NCBI RefSeq assembly: GCF_014698045.1
Contig: NZ_JACJSE010000008.1
Span: 1 to 64,000, forward strand
Direction of reading: 5' to 3'
DNA from: Aulosira sp. FACHB-615
GTDB taxonomy: Bacteria > Cyanobacteriota > Cyanobacteriia > Cyanobacteriales > Nostocaceae
DNA: 64,000 nucleotides
Shown one piece after another: positions 1-7,953 of this stretch; the stretch's first letter is position 1; each line of letters starts with the position of its first letter. The translations under genes and the position numbers were made by a program. The notes under the pieces were generated by a model. The model ran no database searches and was not told where the DNA came from. It worked only from the letters and a program-made list of their open reading frames with translations.

Positions 1-1
1 T

Positions 2-97
2 GAAATGCCTGAGCCTATTTTATTAAGTCAGATTTTTGCCAAGCTTACTTCTTTAGGACGTATTCATCCCGTTTCTACAGGTGTTGAACCCTCGTAA
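2..97 (+). CDS. C-terminal end of an unidentified upstream gene (partial)
   Basis: An open frame enters from the left edge and ends at TAA 95-97, giving about 31 residues that finish in ...STGVEPS. Its end overlaps the proposed GTG start of the TPR gene at 81 by 17 bases, which would suit translational coupling. The fragment is too short for me to identify. It could be a chance open frame. Confidence 0.3.
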   Translation, partial: EMPEPILLSQIFAKLTSLGRIHPVSTGVEPS

Positions 98-992
98 ATT
101 GGCTACGGTATTGTTTGATGCCGATACTTACTTTAACCAGGGGTTAGCAAAGTGTAACTTAGGAGATTACAAAGGGGCGATATCCGACTACAATCAAGCC
201 ATTCAACTCAAACCCGGCCTTGCTGAAGCTTACAACAATCGCGGTTTAGCCAAGTTTAACTTAGGAGACAAGCAAGGGGCGATGGCTGACTACAATCAAG
301 CCATTCACATCAAACCCGACTATGCTGATGCCTACTACAATCGCGGGTTAGCCAAGTCAGACTTAGGAGACAAGGAAGGGGCGATATCTGACTACGATCA
401 AACCATTCAAATCAAACTCGACTATGCTGCTGCCTACAACAATCGTGGGTTAGTCAAGGATGACTTAGGAGACAAGGAAGGGGCGATATCTGACTACAAT
501 CAAGCCATTCAAATTCAACCCGACTATGCTTATGCCTACAACAATCGTGGGTTAGCCAAGTCTGACTTAGGAGATGACAAAGGGGCGATGTTTGACTACA
601 ATCAAGCCATTCAATTCAAACCCGACCTACCTGAAGCCTACAACAATCGCGGGAATGCCAAGTCTAACTTAGGAGACAAGCAAGGAGCGATATCCGACTT
701 CAATCGAGCCATTCACATCAAGCCCGACTATGCGGAAGCCTACTACAATCGCGGGAATGCCAAGTCTAACTTAGGAGACAACCAAGGGGCGATATTCGAT
801 TACAATCAAGCCATTCAATTCAAACCCAACTTTGCTCTTGCCTACTACAATCGCGGGGTAGCCAAGTCTAACTTAGGAGACAAACAAGGGGCGATAGCTG
901 ACTATAATCAAGCAGCAAAACTTTACTCGCAGCAGAACAAAATGAGTGATTATCAAGATGCTCTTGAGCGAGTGAAAAAACTGGAAAAATGA
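81..992 (+). CDS. Tetratricopeptide repeat protein, eight near-identical repeats
   Basis: The protein is almost entirely TPR: about eight consecutive 34-residue units of the form NNRGxAKSxLGDxxGAIxDYNQAI, each ending KPDxAxAY, then a short charged tail (ERVKKLEK). TPR superhelices bind partner proteins; no catalytic domain is present, so the role is probably scaffolding. At DNA level the units are 102-bp tandem repeats with high identity, pointing to recent expansion or gene conversion. The start is uncertain: GTG 81 is the first start after an in-frame stop near 54, TTG 84 is an alternative, and there is no signal peptide. The gene may be an N-terminally truncated member of a larger family. 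The TPR call is firm and the partner is unknown. Confidence 0.85.
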   Translation: MLNPRKLATVLFDADTYFNQGLAKCNLGDYKGAISDYNQAIQLKPGLAEAYNNRGLAKFNLGDKQGAMADYNQAIHIKPDYADAYYNRGLAKSDLGDKEGAISDYDQTIQIKLDYAAAYNNRGLVKDDLGDKEGAISDYNQAIQIQPDYAYAYNNRGLAKSDLGDDKGAMFDYNQAIQFKPDLPEAYNNRGNAKSNLGDKQGAISDFNRAIHIKPDYAEAYYNRGNAKSNLGDNQGAIFDYNQAIQFKPNFALAYYNRGVAKSNLGDKQGAIADYNQAAKLYSQQNKMSDYQDALERVKKLEK

Positions 993-1042
993 TTTTGGGA
1001 AATGTTGTTCTCATGAAAAGAGATTTATTTTGAACTTATAGG

Positions 1043-1130
1043 CGTAGGTTGGGTGGAATGAAATGGAACCCAACATTTAAATAACTCACTCAATATTGTT
1101 GGGTTACGCTGTCGCTCCACCCAACCTACG
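1043..1130. repeat. Long imperfect inverted repeat (GTAGGTTGGGTGGA family)
   Basis: Two arms of about 36 bp, beginning CGTAGGTTGGGTGGA and ending in its reverse complement, flank a short AT-rich centre. A related single arm lies at 38844-38880 next to another gene. The family resembles the palindromic repeats common in cyanobacterial spacers. It could fold as a hairpin in RNA from the TPR gene. Confidence 0.7.
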
Positions 1131-1165
1131 GACTAGCATTACCAATTGGTTAAACTACTAAGACA

Positions 1166-1205
1166 AAAAGCGATCGCCTGCATAACACCGAGAGCGATCG
1201 CTTTT
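1166..1205. terminator. Probable bidirectional terminator built on two HIP1 sites
   Basis: AAAAGCGATCGC at 1166-1177 is repeated inverted at 1194-1205, giving a 12-bp stem with A-runs and T-runs on both sides and a 16-base loop. It lies between the convergent TPR gene and the minus-strand gene ending at 1233, so it can serve both. The stem is two HIP1 octamers with flanks. Confidence 0.6.
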
Positions 1206-1232
1206 GATTTAAATAGCAATTAACACAATCTC

Positions 1233-1670
1233 TTACTTTTCCATTGCTAAGGAATACCGGGATAAAATTGCCTTCATTTTCAAGTTAGTCAACTGAATCA
1301 CAGCTTTAATCATACTTTGCTGATCAGGCAGTAAATCTAAACTCTCTAGAGCTTGATACAAAGTATTACCAGCTTGCAATTTTTCTTTCAACTTTTCGCG
1401 TTGCGATAAATTTAAGATAGTATTAATTTCCTTATTGCGCCGTTGACGTAAAGCTTGCAATTGTTGACGTTCTTGGGGTGTAAAATCTGCTTCCGAATAT
1501 GCAATCAAGTTGCTTTTCCTTGGGGAAGATTGGGCGATCATTACGCCAGAGTTAGCATGAGTTTGTAGAGGTGTAGCTAACGCCATCCCAGGTATCAAGA
1601 TGACAAGGACAAGAATATTAGCTAACAAAGACAGCCATTTGGGAAAGTTAATTACCATTGTGCGAAACAC
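1233..1670 (-). CDS. Exported small helical protein, Spy/LTXXQ-like appearance
   Basis: This 145-residue protein has an N-terminal hydrophobic stretch (about residues 14-33, LANILVLVILIPGMALA) that looks like a signal peptide with cleavage after ALA. The mature part is charged and helical: FTPQERQQLQALRQRRNKEI, then LSQREKLKEKL, then a Gln/Leu-rich third helix. The phrase 'FTPQERQQL' recalls LTxxQ motifs of periplasmic Spy/CpxP-type proteins, but the similarity is too weak for a family claim. It probably acts in the periplasm. It stands alone on the minus strand, convergent with the TPR gene. Function unknown. Confidence 0.65.
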   Translation of the reverse strand: MFRTMVINFPKWLSLLANILVLVILIPGMALATPLQTHANSGVMIAQSSPRKSNLIAYSEADFTPQERQQLQALRQRRNKEINTILNLSQREKLKEKLQAGNTLYQALESLDLLPDQQSMIKAVIQLTNLKMKAILSRYSLAMEK

Positions 1671-2292
1671 ATAAACGAAATTTCATACTCTGCCTGTTTT
1701 AGATGATGGAATTGGAACTCAGATACCAGCATCGTCTGGAAAAATTTTAGATTCTACTTCTTTGTAAATCTAAAATTACCAATCTCAAATCCAAAACTGT
1801 TGGAACATTCACAACCAGATGGTAGCTTAGATGATTTTGCTACCTCTGTCTAGAAGGCGCACAGTAAGATACAGAACATACAGCAGATTCGATGTTTATG
1901 AGGTACAGCAACTGATTGCAAAAAGTAATGAGTAATGAATAATGAGTAATGAGTCAACAACTTACTTATTACTCATGGTGTACCTCAATTACTTCAAAAG
2001 TGCTGTAAGTATTTACTGAATATCTATCTCTGCCAAGCATCCCTTAAAACTATTATCGGAGATTAGGGAAACTGAAAAGATAAATCACGCTACAGAAAAT
2101 AATTTCTCAAATTTACATTGAAAAATCAGATACACAATTGTTCAAAAAAGTCGAGGATCTGAACCAGGATAATGTTGACAAATCAAACAAACTTAACATA
2201 AGAGATTTTTATGTATTTTATGCAACTAAGCTATTGACAATCAAGCAAAATAAACCATTGTTTGGTGAGCATAATTATGCCCACCGTATAAA
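1671..2292. other. Gene-poor spacer with a heptamer array
   Basis: This 622-base AT-rich spacer holds no credible ORF. At 1924-1951 there are four heptamers of the form AGTAATG, and an inverted copy (ACTTATTACTCAT) follows at 1963-1975, so the transcript could fold. It must contain the promoter of the exported protein at 1233-1670. I see no clear sigma-70 match. Confidence 0.6.
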
Positions 2293-3255
2293 CTACTGAG
2301 ACCTTTTCATTCTGTTAATTTCTTGTTGTAATTCTTCAATTTGTCGGCGTAAGTTTTCGGCTTCGCTTGCGGAAGTTTCTGAGGCAACATTTACAGCGCC
2401 TTCCGAGGGCGATCGCTGATAATTACCTCGGCGGATTTGCTGATATTCTTCTGATACTGCCCACTCCCGTAAGTAATGTATCCGTTCTACAGCAAAGGGA
2501 TGGCTTAACATCATGCCCTGAGCGCCATTGTAATTCAAGAATTTATAAATTTGATTCAGTCCATCTTCATCCAATGCTTGATAATTTTCTGACTGCCGGA
2601 TAAACTCTTGTAAACTACATTCATGGGCATATTTGTTACTACCGCCAGATATCTTCATCATCGAAGACATAACTGGATTTAAGTCATCAAGCACTAACAA
2701 TGCCGCCCGATCTGCTGTTAATTCCGCTTTTCGCCGCCACTCAAAAAAAGCATAGATTAAAGCTTGGGTAACGAAATTACCAATACCAAAGGTCAATTCA
2801 CCCAGGGCAGAAGCAGCACTCATCGCCCACATCGCCATTTGAATTAAAATAGTATGACCACATTTAATATGTCCCAGTTCATGGGCTAATACTGCCCTAA
2901 TTTCGACTTCTTCCAGCAAGTCTAGTATGCCTGTATTTATGACAATGAAAGGATTTTCTTGCCCTAAAGCATAGCTATTTGCTTGAGGATCTTGTGAGAC
3001 AAACAGTGTCGGTTCTGGGTAAACGTCCAAATCCCGCACACATTCCCGAAATATCTGGTAAATAGTGGAATATTGCCTAGGCCCTACTTGGATGGTGTTA
3101 CCCATTAGATAGACTAACTGCGGGCGTTCATAGACAAATTCCATGAATTTACGGGCAACTAACTCAAATCCCGGTAAATTTCGTAAAGCTTGTTCAGCTT
3201 GGCGATCAAGTGGATGCCGGAAAGCATCGCTGGAAATTCCTGTGTACGTTGGCAT
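2293..3255 (-). CDS. M48 family zinc metalloprotease
   Basis: The 320-residue protein has the zinc-protease motif HELGH at residues 125-129 (ligands H125 and H129, catalytic E126). A third ligand, E178, lies in the sequence RRKAELTADRAALLV typical of M48 peptidases. There is no obvious signal peptide. Moderately hydrophobic stretches at about 138-170 may associate with membrane. The C-terminal 25 residues (NLRRQIEELQQEINRMK) form a probable coiled coil. M48 proteins include HtpX and Oma1-type membrane quality-control proteases; the substrate here is unknown. ATG 3255 is the only plausible start. The gene is divergent from the helicase-like gene at 3381. Confidence 0.9.
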   Translation of the reverse strand: MPTYTGISSDAFRHPLDRQAEQALRNLPGFELVARKFMEFVYERPQLVYLMGNTIQVGPRQYSTIYQIFRECVRDLDVYPEPTLFVSQDPQANSYALGQENPFIVINTGILDLLEEVEIRAVLAHELGHIKCGHTILIQMAMWAMSAASALGELTFGIGNFVTQALIYAFFEWRRKAELTADRAALLVLDDLNPVMSSMMKISGGSNKYAHECSLQEFIRQSENYQALDEDGLNQIYKFLNYNGAQGMMLSHPFAVERIHYLREWAVSEEYQQIRRGNYQRSPSEGAVNVASETSASEAENLRRQIEELQQEINRMKRSQ

Positions 3256-3264
3256 AATTTAATT

Positions 3265-3296
3265 CAGTGAACAGTTATCAGTGAACAGTGAACAGT
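3265..3296. repeat. CAGTGAA heptamer array
   Basis: Units of CAGTGAA, one of them altered (CAGTTAT), sit just upstream of the protease start. This is one of the short tandemly repeated repetitive sequences typical of Nostocales spacers. Confidence 0.6.
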
Positions 3297-3380
3297 CTAA
3301 GTTATCAGTCTAAATAACTGATAAATGAATCAGAGAAATGGGGCTAATGGAAAAATCACTTTGTATGGGATTAAAAGCGT

Positions 3381-4937
3381 GTGATTGAGGCAGAAGTTCA
3401 TTTATCACTACATAACTTCCTGCGATCGCAGGCGGGGTTCCCTTCCTGGCCTCATCATTTGACGATGGCAAGGTTGGTAGCCCGCGCCTTGCGTCTAGGA
3501 CGTAGTGCTTTAATTCAAGTCGGGGCGGCTTGTGGTTATCAAGGAAGATATCGCACCAGCTTTGTCGCATCAGCATTAATGTGGCACGGCCCTGTTATTA
3601 TTGTTGCGCCAGAAACAGTGCAGCAGCGTCTGTTGCAAGTAGAAATTCCCCGCTTACAACAGTGGTTACAAGTGCAGAAGCCCATCCGCACAGGTAATAC
3701 TTGGCCGAATTCTGAGTTTCAAGGGCTACTCCTAACGACTCCAGAAGCTTGGTTAAAAGGGCAATTAACTTCTTCTGATGCTTTTTTGCCAGGTGTTCCC
3801 ACAATTATTGATGGTGTTGATGATTTAGAAGATTGGGTACGTCATCAACTCATTCAAGATGTGCAACCCCAAGACTGGGAAGAATTGATGTTAGCTTGTC
3901 CGCAGCAAAGGGAAGCTATTCTTTCTGCAAGAACCCAACTCACCAAAGAAGTATTTCAACACCCAGCCAACCCTTATGAGTGTTATCTGATTTCCCAGCC
4001 AGAAGCAGAAATTCTGCATAATTTGTTTGCTGAATTAGAATTAGCAACTATTCCTGATGTTTGGCAAAATTTCTGGCAGCAATTTCAATACATCCATGAA
4101 AATACACCACTAAATCAGCCACCCCATCTTTTTTGGACGACTATCGCCCGTCGCCAAGGTTTATTTTCTTTGCATTACACGCCGATAGAATTAGCTGAAA
4201 TACTGTCGCCGATTTGGCAAAGACAGCCAGTGGTGTTAATTGGTAGTGCTTTAGAACCAGAAACCGAAGCGCCTGTATTTCGCCAGCGTTTGGGTTTGGA
4301 TGATGTTACTTGTCTCAAGTTCTCCTCCGATAGTCAAGCCCAAGCCATTCAACTGTATGTCCCCCATCAGTTACCTTTACCGAATACACCAGAATTTCAA
4401 CCAGCCTTTATTCACAAAGTCCGTACCTTGTTGTGTTTAAGTGCAACAGCACCAGGGTTGACTGTTGTGTTGGTGGGAGATGTCCCCCTCAAGGCGCAAG
4501 TCGGCGCAATTTTAGCTTCAGAGTTTGGTTCGCGGGTGCAGGTAGAAAAAACCTGTTTAGATGAAAATGGTATTTTAATTAGTGGTTGGGAATATTGGCG
4601 AGAACATCAACAAGTTTTACCAGCGCCACATTTGTTAATTATTGCGACTTTACCGCTACCATCTCTAGAAAATCCCCTGGTGGCTGGGAGGGTAGCTTAT
4701 TACAAGCGATCGCACCAAGACTGGTTTCGCGTATACTTACTCCCGGCAGCATTGAATGAACTACAACGCGCGATCGCTCCAGTACGCGAGAATCAAGGTG
4801 TAGTAGCATTGCTCGACAGTCGAGTGATTAACCGTAGCTATGGTTCTCAAATCCTCGCAGCACTTAGCCCTCTAGCACGCATCAACTATCTTGACCCTAG
4901 TTTATTTTCTAACCCAGATGAAGAAGATTCAGCTTAA
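3381..4937 (+). CDS. DinG/XPD-like helicase homologue with degenerate ATPase motifs
   Basis: The C-terminal third matches the DinG-type helicase C2 domain: QRAIAPVRENQGVVALLDSR followed by VINRSYGSQIL corresponds to the motif VI 'GRxIRs..D.G.v.llD.R' region. The N-terminus aligns in layout with motif I (residues 44-60, LIQVGAACGYQGRYRTS) followed by VIIVAPETVQQRLL, but the GxGKT P-loop is absent. The DEAH box region reads TIIDGVDDLEDW (residues 141-152), so motif II is also lost. No iron-sulfur cysteine cluster is evident. It therefore probably does not hydrolyse ATP in the standard way. The start is GTG 3381, just upstream of a HIP1 site. Function unknown; it may bind DNA or have a regulatory role. 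Confidence 0.7.
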   Translation: MIEAEVHLSLHNFLRSQAGFPSWPHHLTMARLVARALRLGRSALIQVGAACGYQGRYRTSFVASALMWHGPVIIVAPETVQQRLLQVEIPRLQQWLQVQKPIRTGNTWPNSEFQGLLLTTPEAWLKGQLTSSDAFLPGVPTIIDGVDDLEDWVRHQLIQDVQPQDWEELMLACPQQREAILSARTQLTKEVFQHPANPYECYLISQPEAEILHNLFAELELATIPDVWQNFWQQFQYIHENTPLNQPPHLFWTTIARRQGLFSLHYTPIELAEILSPIWQRQPVVLIGSALEPETEAPVFRQRLGLDDVTCLKFSSDSQAQAIQLYVPHQLPLPNTPEFQPAFIHKVRTLLCLSATAPGLTVVLVGDVPLKAQVGAILASEFGSRVQVEKTCLDENGILISGWEYWREHQQVLPAPHLLIIATLPLPSLENPLVAGRVAYYKRSHQDWFRVYLLPAALNELQRAIAPVRENQGVVALLDSRVINRSYGSQILAALSPLARINYLDPSLFSNPDEEDSA

Positions 4938-5057
4938 ATGACAAGTAACTATTTACATTTTGTCAACGGATAGCGATCGCATCTGAGCAAACGCTATTAT
5001 CAGCTTATTCGCAGATTTTCAATAACACACACTAATTGAAATTTTGAATTACTGATT

Positions 5058-5273
5058 ATGGGTGAAGCAAAACGTCGCAAAGAAACACTTGGAGAACAAT
5101 ACGGTCAAGATGAGCGTATATTGTCTTGGGTTCCCATCACCAAAAAACAATCCGAATTATTTGTGGCTTGGACGACTCGCGGAGCCTGGATTGGTATTGG
5201 TACAATGGTTGCTGCTTGGTTAACTATCCGTTTTATCGGCCCCGCCTTCGGTTGGTGGCAAGTTCTAGATTAA
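5058..5273 (+). CDS. DUF2839 small membrane protein
   Basis: This 71-residue protein opens with MGEAKRRKETLGEQYGQ, a signature of the DUF2839 family found in cyanobacteria and plastid-bearing lineages. One hydrophobic segment (about residues 43-62, GAWIGIGTMVAAWLTIRFIG) is a probable membrane helix, with the basic N-terminus on the cytoplasmic side. The biochemical role of the family is not known to me. The gene stands alone 120 bases after the helicase-like gene and is followed by a strong hairpin. Confidence 0.85.
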   Translation: MGEAKRRKETLGEQYGQDERILSWVPITKKQSELFVAWTTRGAWIGIGTMVAAWLTIRFIGPAFGWWQVLD

Positions 5274-5330
5274 TCCAGTTCAGAGAGTAGATATAGCAAT
5301 CTTATTTGATTTGTGAAAATCGAGAGGCTC

Positions 5331-5367
5331 AGATACCCGACTTCTTTAAGAAGTCGGGTATCTTTTG
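5331..5367. terminator. Strong hairpin terminator after the DUF2839 gene
   Basis: Perfect 16-base arms (AGATACCCGACTTCTT at 5331-5346 and its reverse complement at 5348-5363) are followed by TTTT. It lies between convergent genes. The arm sequence resembles a dispersed hairpin seen in other cyanobacterial spacers. Confidence 0.7.
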
Positions 5368-5419
5368 GTTCACGAATGATTTATGACTGCGATATCTACT
5401 CTGTATTATCCCCTGGGAA

Positions 5420-5959
5420 TTAATCAATTCGCTTTTCTAAATATTGACCAATCATTAACTGTTCACCAGAGCGAGAGATGATTGTTTGTCTGGTGCGATA
5501 TTTATTCCCAATTAACTTTAATTCTTCCTCAAACACTGAGCCATTGTACTCAGTTCGCAAGCACAGAGTTTCAGAATTAGGAAAATGATACTCTGCGGTG
5601 ATGGGTTTAGATGTGGCAAAACCGCGATCGCGGTACAAAATATTTCCTAATACACCAAATAATGTCGAACCTTGAGATTCTTGTCTACCCTTTAGTTTAT
5701 CTGTACTATTCCAAATTACTTCTGCACCACAAATCAAACTAACCGTATCAGGTAACTCATGCAGTTGTGCCAGCTTTTGTAATTCAGCGCATCCTTGGTC
5801 TAAAAACCGAATGGTAATCATACTCACCATTTCTTTGGTTTCACCTTCTGGCAGAGTATAGTAGCGTCTTTCTGATCGCCACTGACCGGCTGATTTTTGG
5901 AAAAATTCTGTAATTTCGGCTTCGTTAGCGGTTTGAGTCAGTCTTAGCGGTGATGTCAC
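5420..5959 (-). CDS. Phycobiliprotein bilin lyase, CpcS/CpeS family
   Basis: At 179 residues the protein has CpcS/CpeS family hallmarks: the opening EFFQKSAGQWRSERRYYTL, a central beta-rich lipocalin-like region, and the ending IGQYLEKRID. Family members attach phycocyanobilin or phycoerythrobilin to cysteines of phycobiliprotein subunits in the cytoplasm, or hold the bilin for a partner lyase. The sequence alone does not tell me which subfamily (CpcS, CpcU, CpcV or CpeS) this is. No phycobiliprotein genes are nearby, which is common for these lyases. ATG 5959 is the first start and fits family length. Confidence 0.85.
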   Translation of the reverse strand: MTSPLRLTQTANEAEITEFFQKSAGQWRSERRYYTLPEGETKEMVSMITIRFLDQGCAELQKLAQLHELPDTVSLICGAEVIWNSTDKLKGRQESQGSTLFGVLGNILYRDRGFATSKPITAEYHFPNSETLCLRTEYNGSVFEEELKLIGNKYRTRQTIISRSGEQLMIGQYLEKRID

Positions 5960-6495
5960 TCGTTATTGTCCTCGTCTATCCTAAAAAATAGCGTTTGTTC
6001 ATATACTACATGGTGACAAAAGACAATTACAGTTTAGATTTTTTAATCTATCTCATAAATACTCAGACTTGCCGATTGCTTTTTTAGCAGCTTTGTTAGT
6101 ATATATTAGGTATACTTAGTAAAACTAAATATAGTTATTTCACCATTGCTAATGCCAAAATTCTGGCAAGAACTAGCACAAAATTTGATTTGTCAAAATC
6201 TTCATATCTAAGGCTTATGGTCAAGATATGAGGAAAACATAGCTTTATCTGAATTCTATTGCAGATAAAACCGTTATACATCTGCACAAGCAGGGAGGAT
6301 ATTTTTGTGAAACTTTTATTTAGTAAAAGTAGTAAAAATTGACACAAAAAGATATGTCTCAACATTAATTTATTATCAATGCTTCTATCTAGAGACATAT
6401 ATTCAGAATGGCTTGAGTATAAAAGGCTGCTATTTTCGGAAAAACTTTATATATAAGCAAAATCAATCATTTGCCACCCACAACCGCAAAAATCG
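5960..6495. other. AT-rich spacer upstream of the RND efflux genes
   Basis: This 536-base region separates the divergent bilin lyase and efflux genes. A minus-strand open frame at 6135-6398 has no recognisable features and is probably chance. The promoters of both flanking genes should lie here. I see no convincing operator. Confidence 0.5.
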
Positions 6496-6591
6496 ATGAA
6501 ACAGCAAACCTACATAGCTCAAATCCCAGTGATGAATAGCCAGTTAGATTTAACCGCCAATATTTACGCAGAAAACCCAATCAACAAACGG

Positions 6592-7926
6592 ATGTTTCCT
6601 GACAGTAAAACCAAGAAATTCATATCATTGTTTGCTTGTTTATTCACCACAGGATTACTTTCAGCTAGTTGTGCATCCCTACCGAAAGAAGCAGCCGAAG
6701 CACAGTCACAACAACGTCGAGGCGGACAACAAGGTGGTGCGACACCTGTAGATGTAGCGATCGCCCGAACAGATACACTGGAAAAACAGCCAGAATATAC
6801 AGGTACAACCATTCCCTTTCGGATAGTATCGCTGCGATCGCAAGTAGAAGCTAGGTTATTATCCTTAAATGTAGATGTTGGCGATCGGGTTAGCAAGGGG
6901 CAGAACATCGGCCAGTTAGATGATGCCTTGCTGTTAACAGATTTAAAACAAGCCGAAGCCGAACTCGCCGCCCAAAAATCAGATGTAGCCAGAGCCGAAA
7001 CCCAGGTAAGCAACGCTCGTGCAGAAGTAGAAAGACTGCGGTTACAAATGGTGCAGGCACAAGCCGACTCCGAAAGACAACAAAAATTATACAGAGAAGG
7101 TGCGATCGCCGAGCAAACTGCCGAACAAGCAGGTACTCAAGCCCAAACCGCCGCCCAAGCTTTACGAGCTGCTACTGAGCAAGTCCGCACAGAACAACAA
7201 GCCGTCGCCGCAGCCCAAGGCAGAGTCTTGGCACAACAAGCAGTGGTGGCTCAAGCCAAAGAACGCCGTTCTTACTCCCGACTCATTTCCCCCATCAGTG
7301 GCGTAGTCACAAGCAAAGTTACAGAACCGGGCAACCTGTTGCAAGCAGGCGGTGAAGTGATCCAAATTGGTGACTTTAGCCGCGTCAAAGTCGTCGTCCA
7401 AGTTTCCGAATTAGAACTCGCAAAAATTAGACCAGGGCAATCAGTACAAGTACGGTTAGATGCCTTTCCCCAACGAAGCTTAACAGGTAGAGTCATCCGC
7501 ATATCTCCCACCGCCGATGCCACAGCAAGGCTCATCCCCGTAGAAGTAGAAGTTCCCAACAGTAACGGCAATATTGGTAGCGGACTGTTAGCCAGAGTTA
7601 ACTTTGAAAACCAAACCCAACCGCGAGTTGTCGTTTCGCAAACCGCCATTCAAAAACCAGCCACAGACAACCAACCTGCTGAAAACCAGACAGATGGCAC
7701 TATATTTGTCCTGACAGACACCCCAGGACAACCAAAAGTAACAGCGCGTACCGTCACCTTGGGAAAAAAAGCTGATGGCAAAGTAGAAATTTTATCAGGT
7801 TTAAAACCAGGAGAACGCTACGTAGTTCGCAGTGGTAGACCTTTAAAACCAGGAAACCCTGTCCGTCTTTCAATTCTCTCCGAAACAGACGAATCAAATT
7901 CTACACAACCCAGAACTAGAAATTAA
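6592..7926 (+). CDS. RND efflux periplasmic adaptor (HlyD/MFP family lipoprotein)
   Basis: This is a membrane fusion protein that would link the inner-membrane RND pump to an outer-membrane channel. It has a lipoyl-like half (SRLISPISGVVTSKVTEPGN), a long Gln/Ala/Glu-rich coiled-coil hairpin (AELAAQKSDVARAETQVSNA), and beta-barrel domains (GQSVQVRLDAFPQRSLTGRV). I chose ATG 6592 because it yields a 26-residue signal ending LLSASC, a good lipobox with lipidated Cys27. A longer frame from ATG 6496 adds 32 residues that fit no signal peptide. The pump gene follows within 30 bases, so the two are co-transcribed. Substrate unknown. Confidence 0.9.
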   Translation: MFPDSKTKKFISLFACLFTTGLLSASCASLPKEAAEAQSQQRRGGQQGGATPVDVAIARTDTLEKQPEYTGTTIPFRIVSLRSQVEARLLSLNVDVGDRVSKGQNIGQLDDALLLTDLKQAEAELAAQKSDVARAETQVSNARAEVERLRLQMVQAQADSERQQKLYREGAIAEQTAEQAGTQAQTAAQALRAATEQVRTEQQAVAAAQGRVLAQQAVVAQAKERRSYSRLISPISGVVTSKVTEPGNLLQAGGEVIQIGDFSRVKVVVQVSELELAKIRPGQSVQVRLDAFPQRSLTGRVIRISPTADATARLIPVEVEVPNSNGNIGSGLLARVNFENQTQPRVVVSQTAIQKPATDNQPAENQTDGTIFVLTDTPGQPKVTARTVTLGKKADGKVEILSGLKPGERYVVRSGRPLKPGNPVRLSILSETDESNSTQPRTRN

Positions 7927-7953
7927 GAATTTAGATTTGGAGTGCAATCATTC

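Noticed and set aside
6135..6398. Minus-strand ORF of 87 residues in the spacer upstream of the efflux genes
   Set aside because: No domain, signal or good start context; AT-rich region where chance frames are expected.
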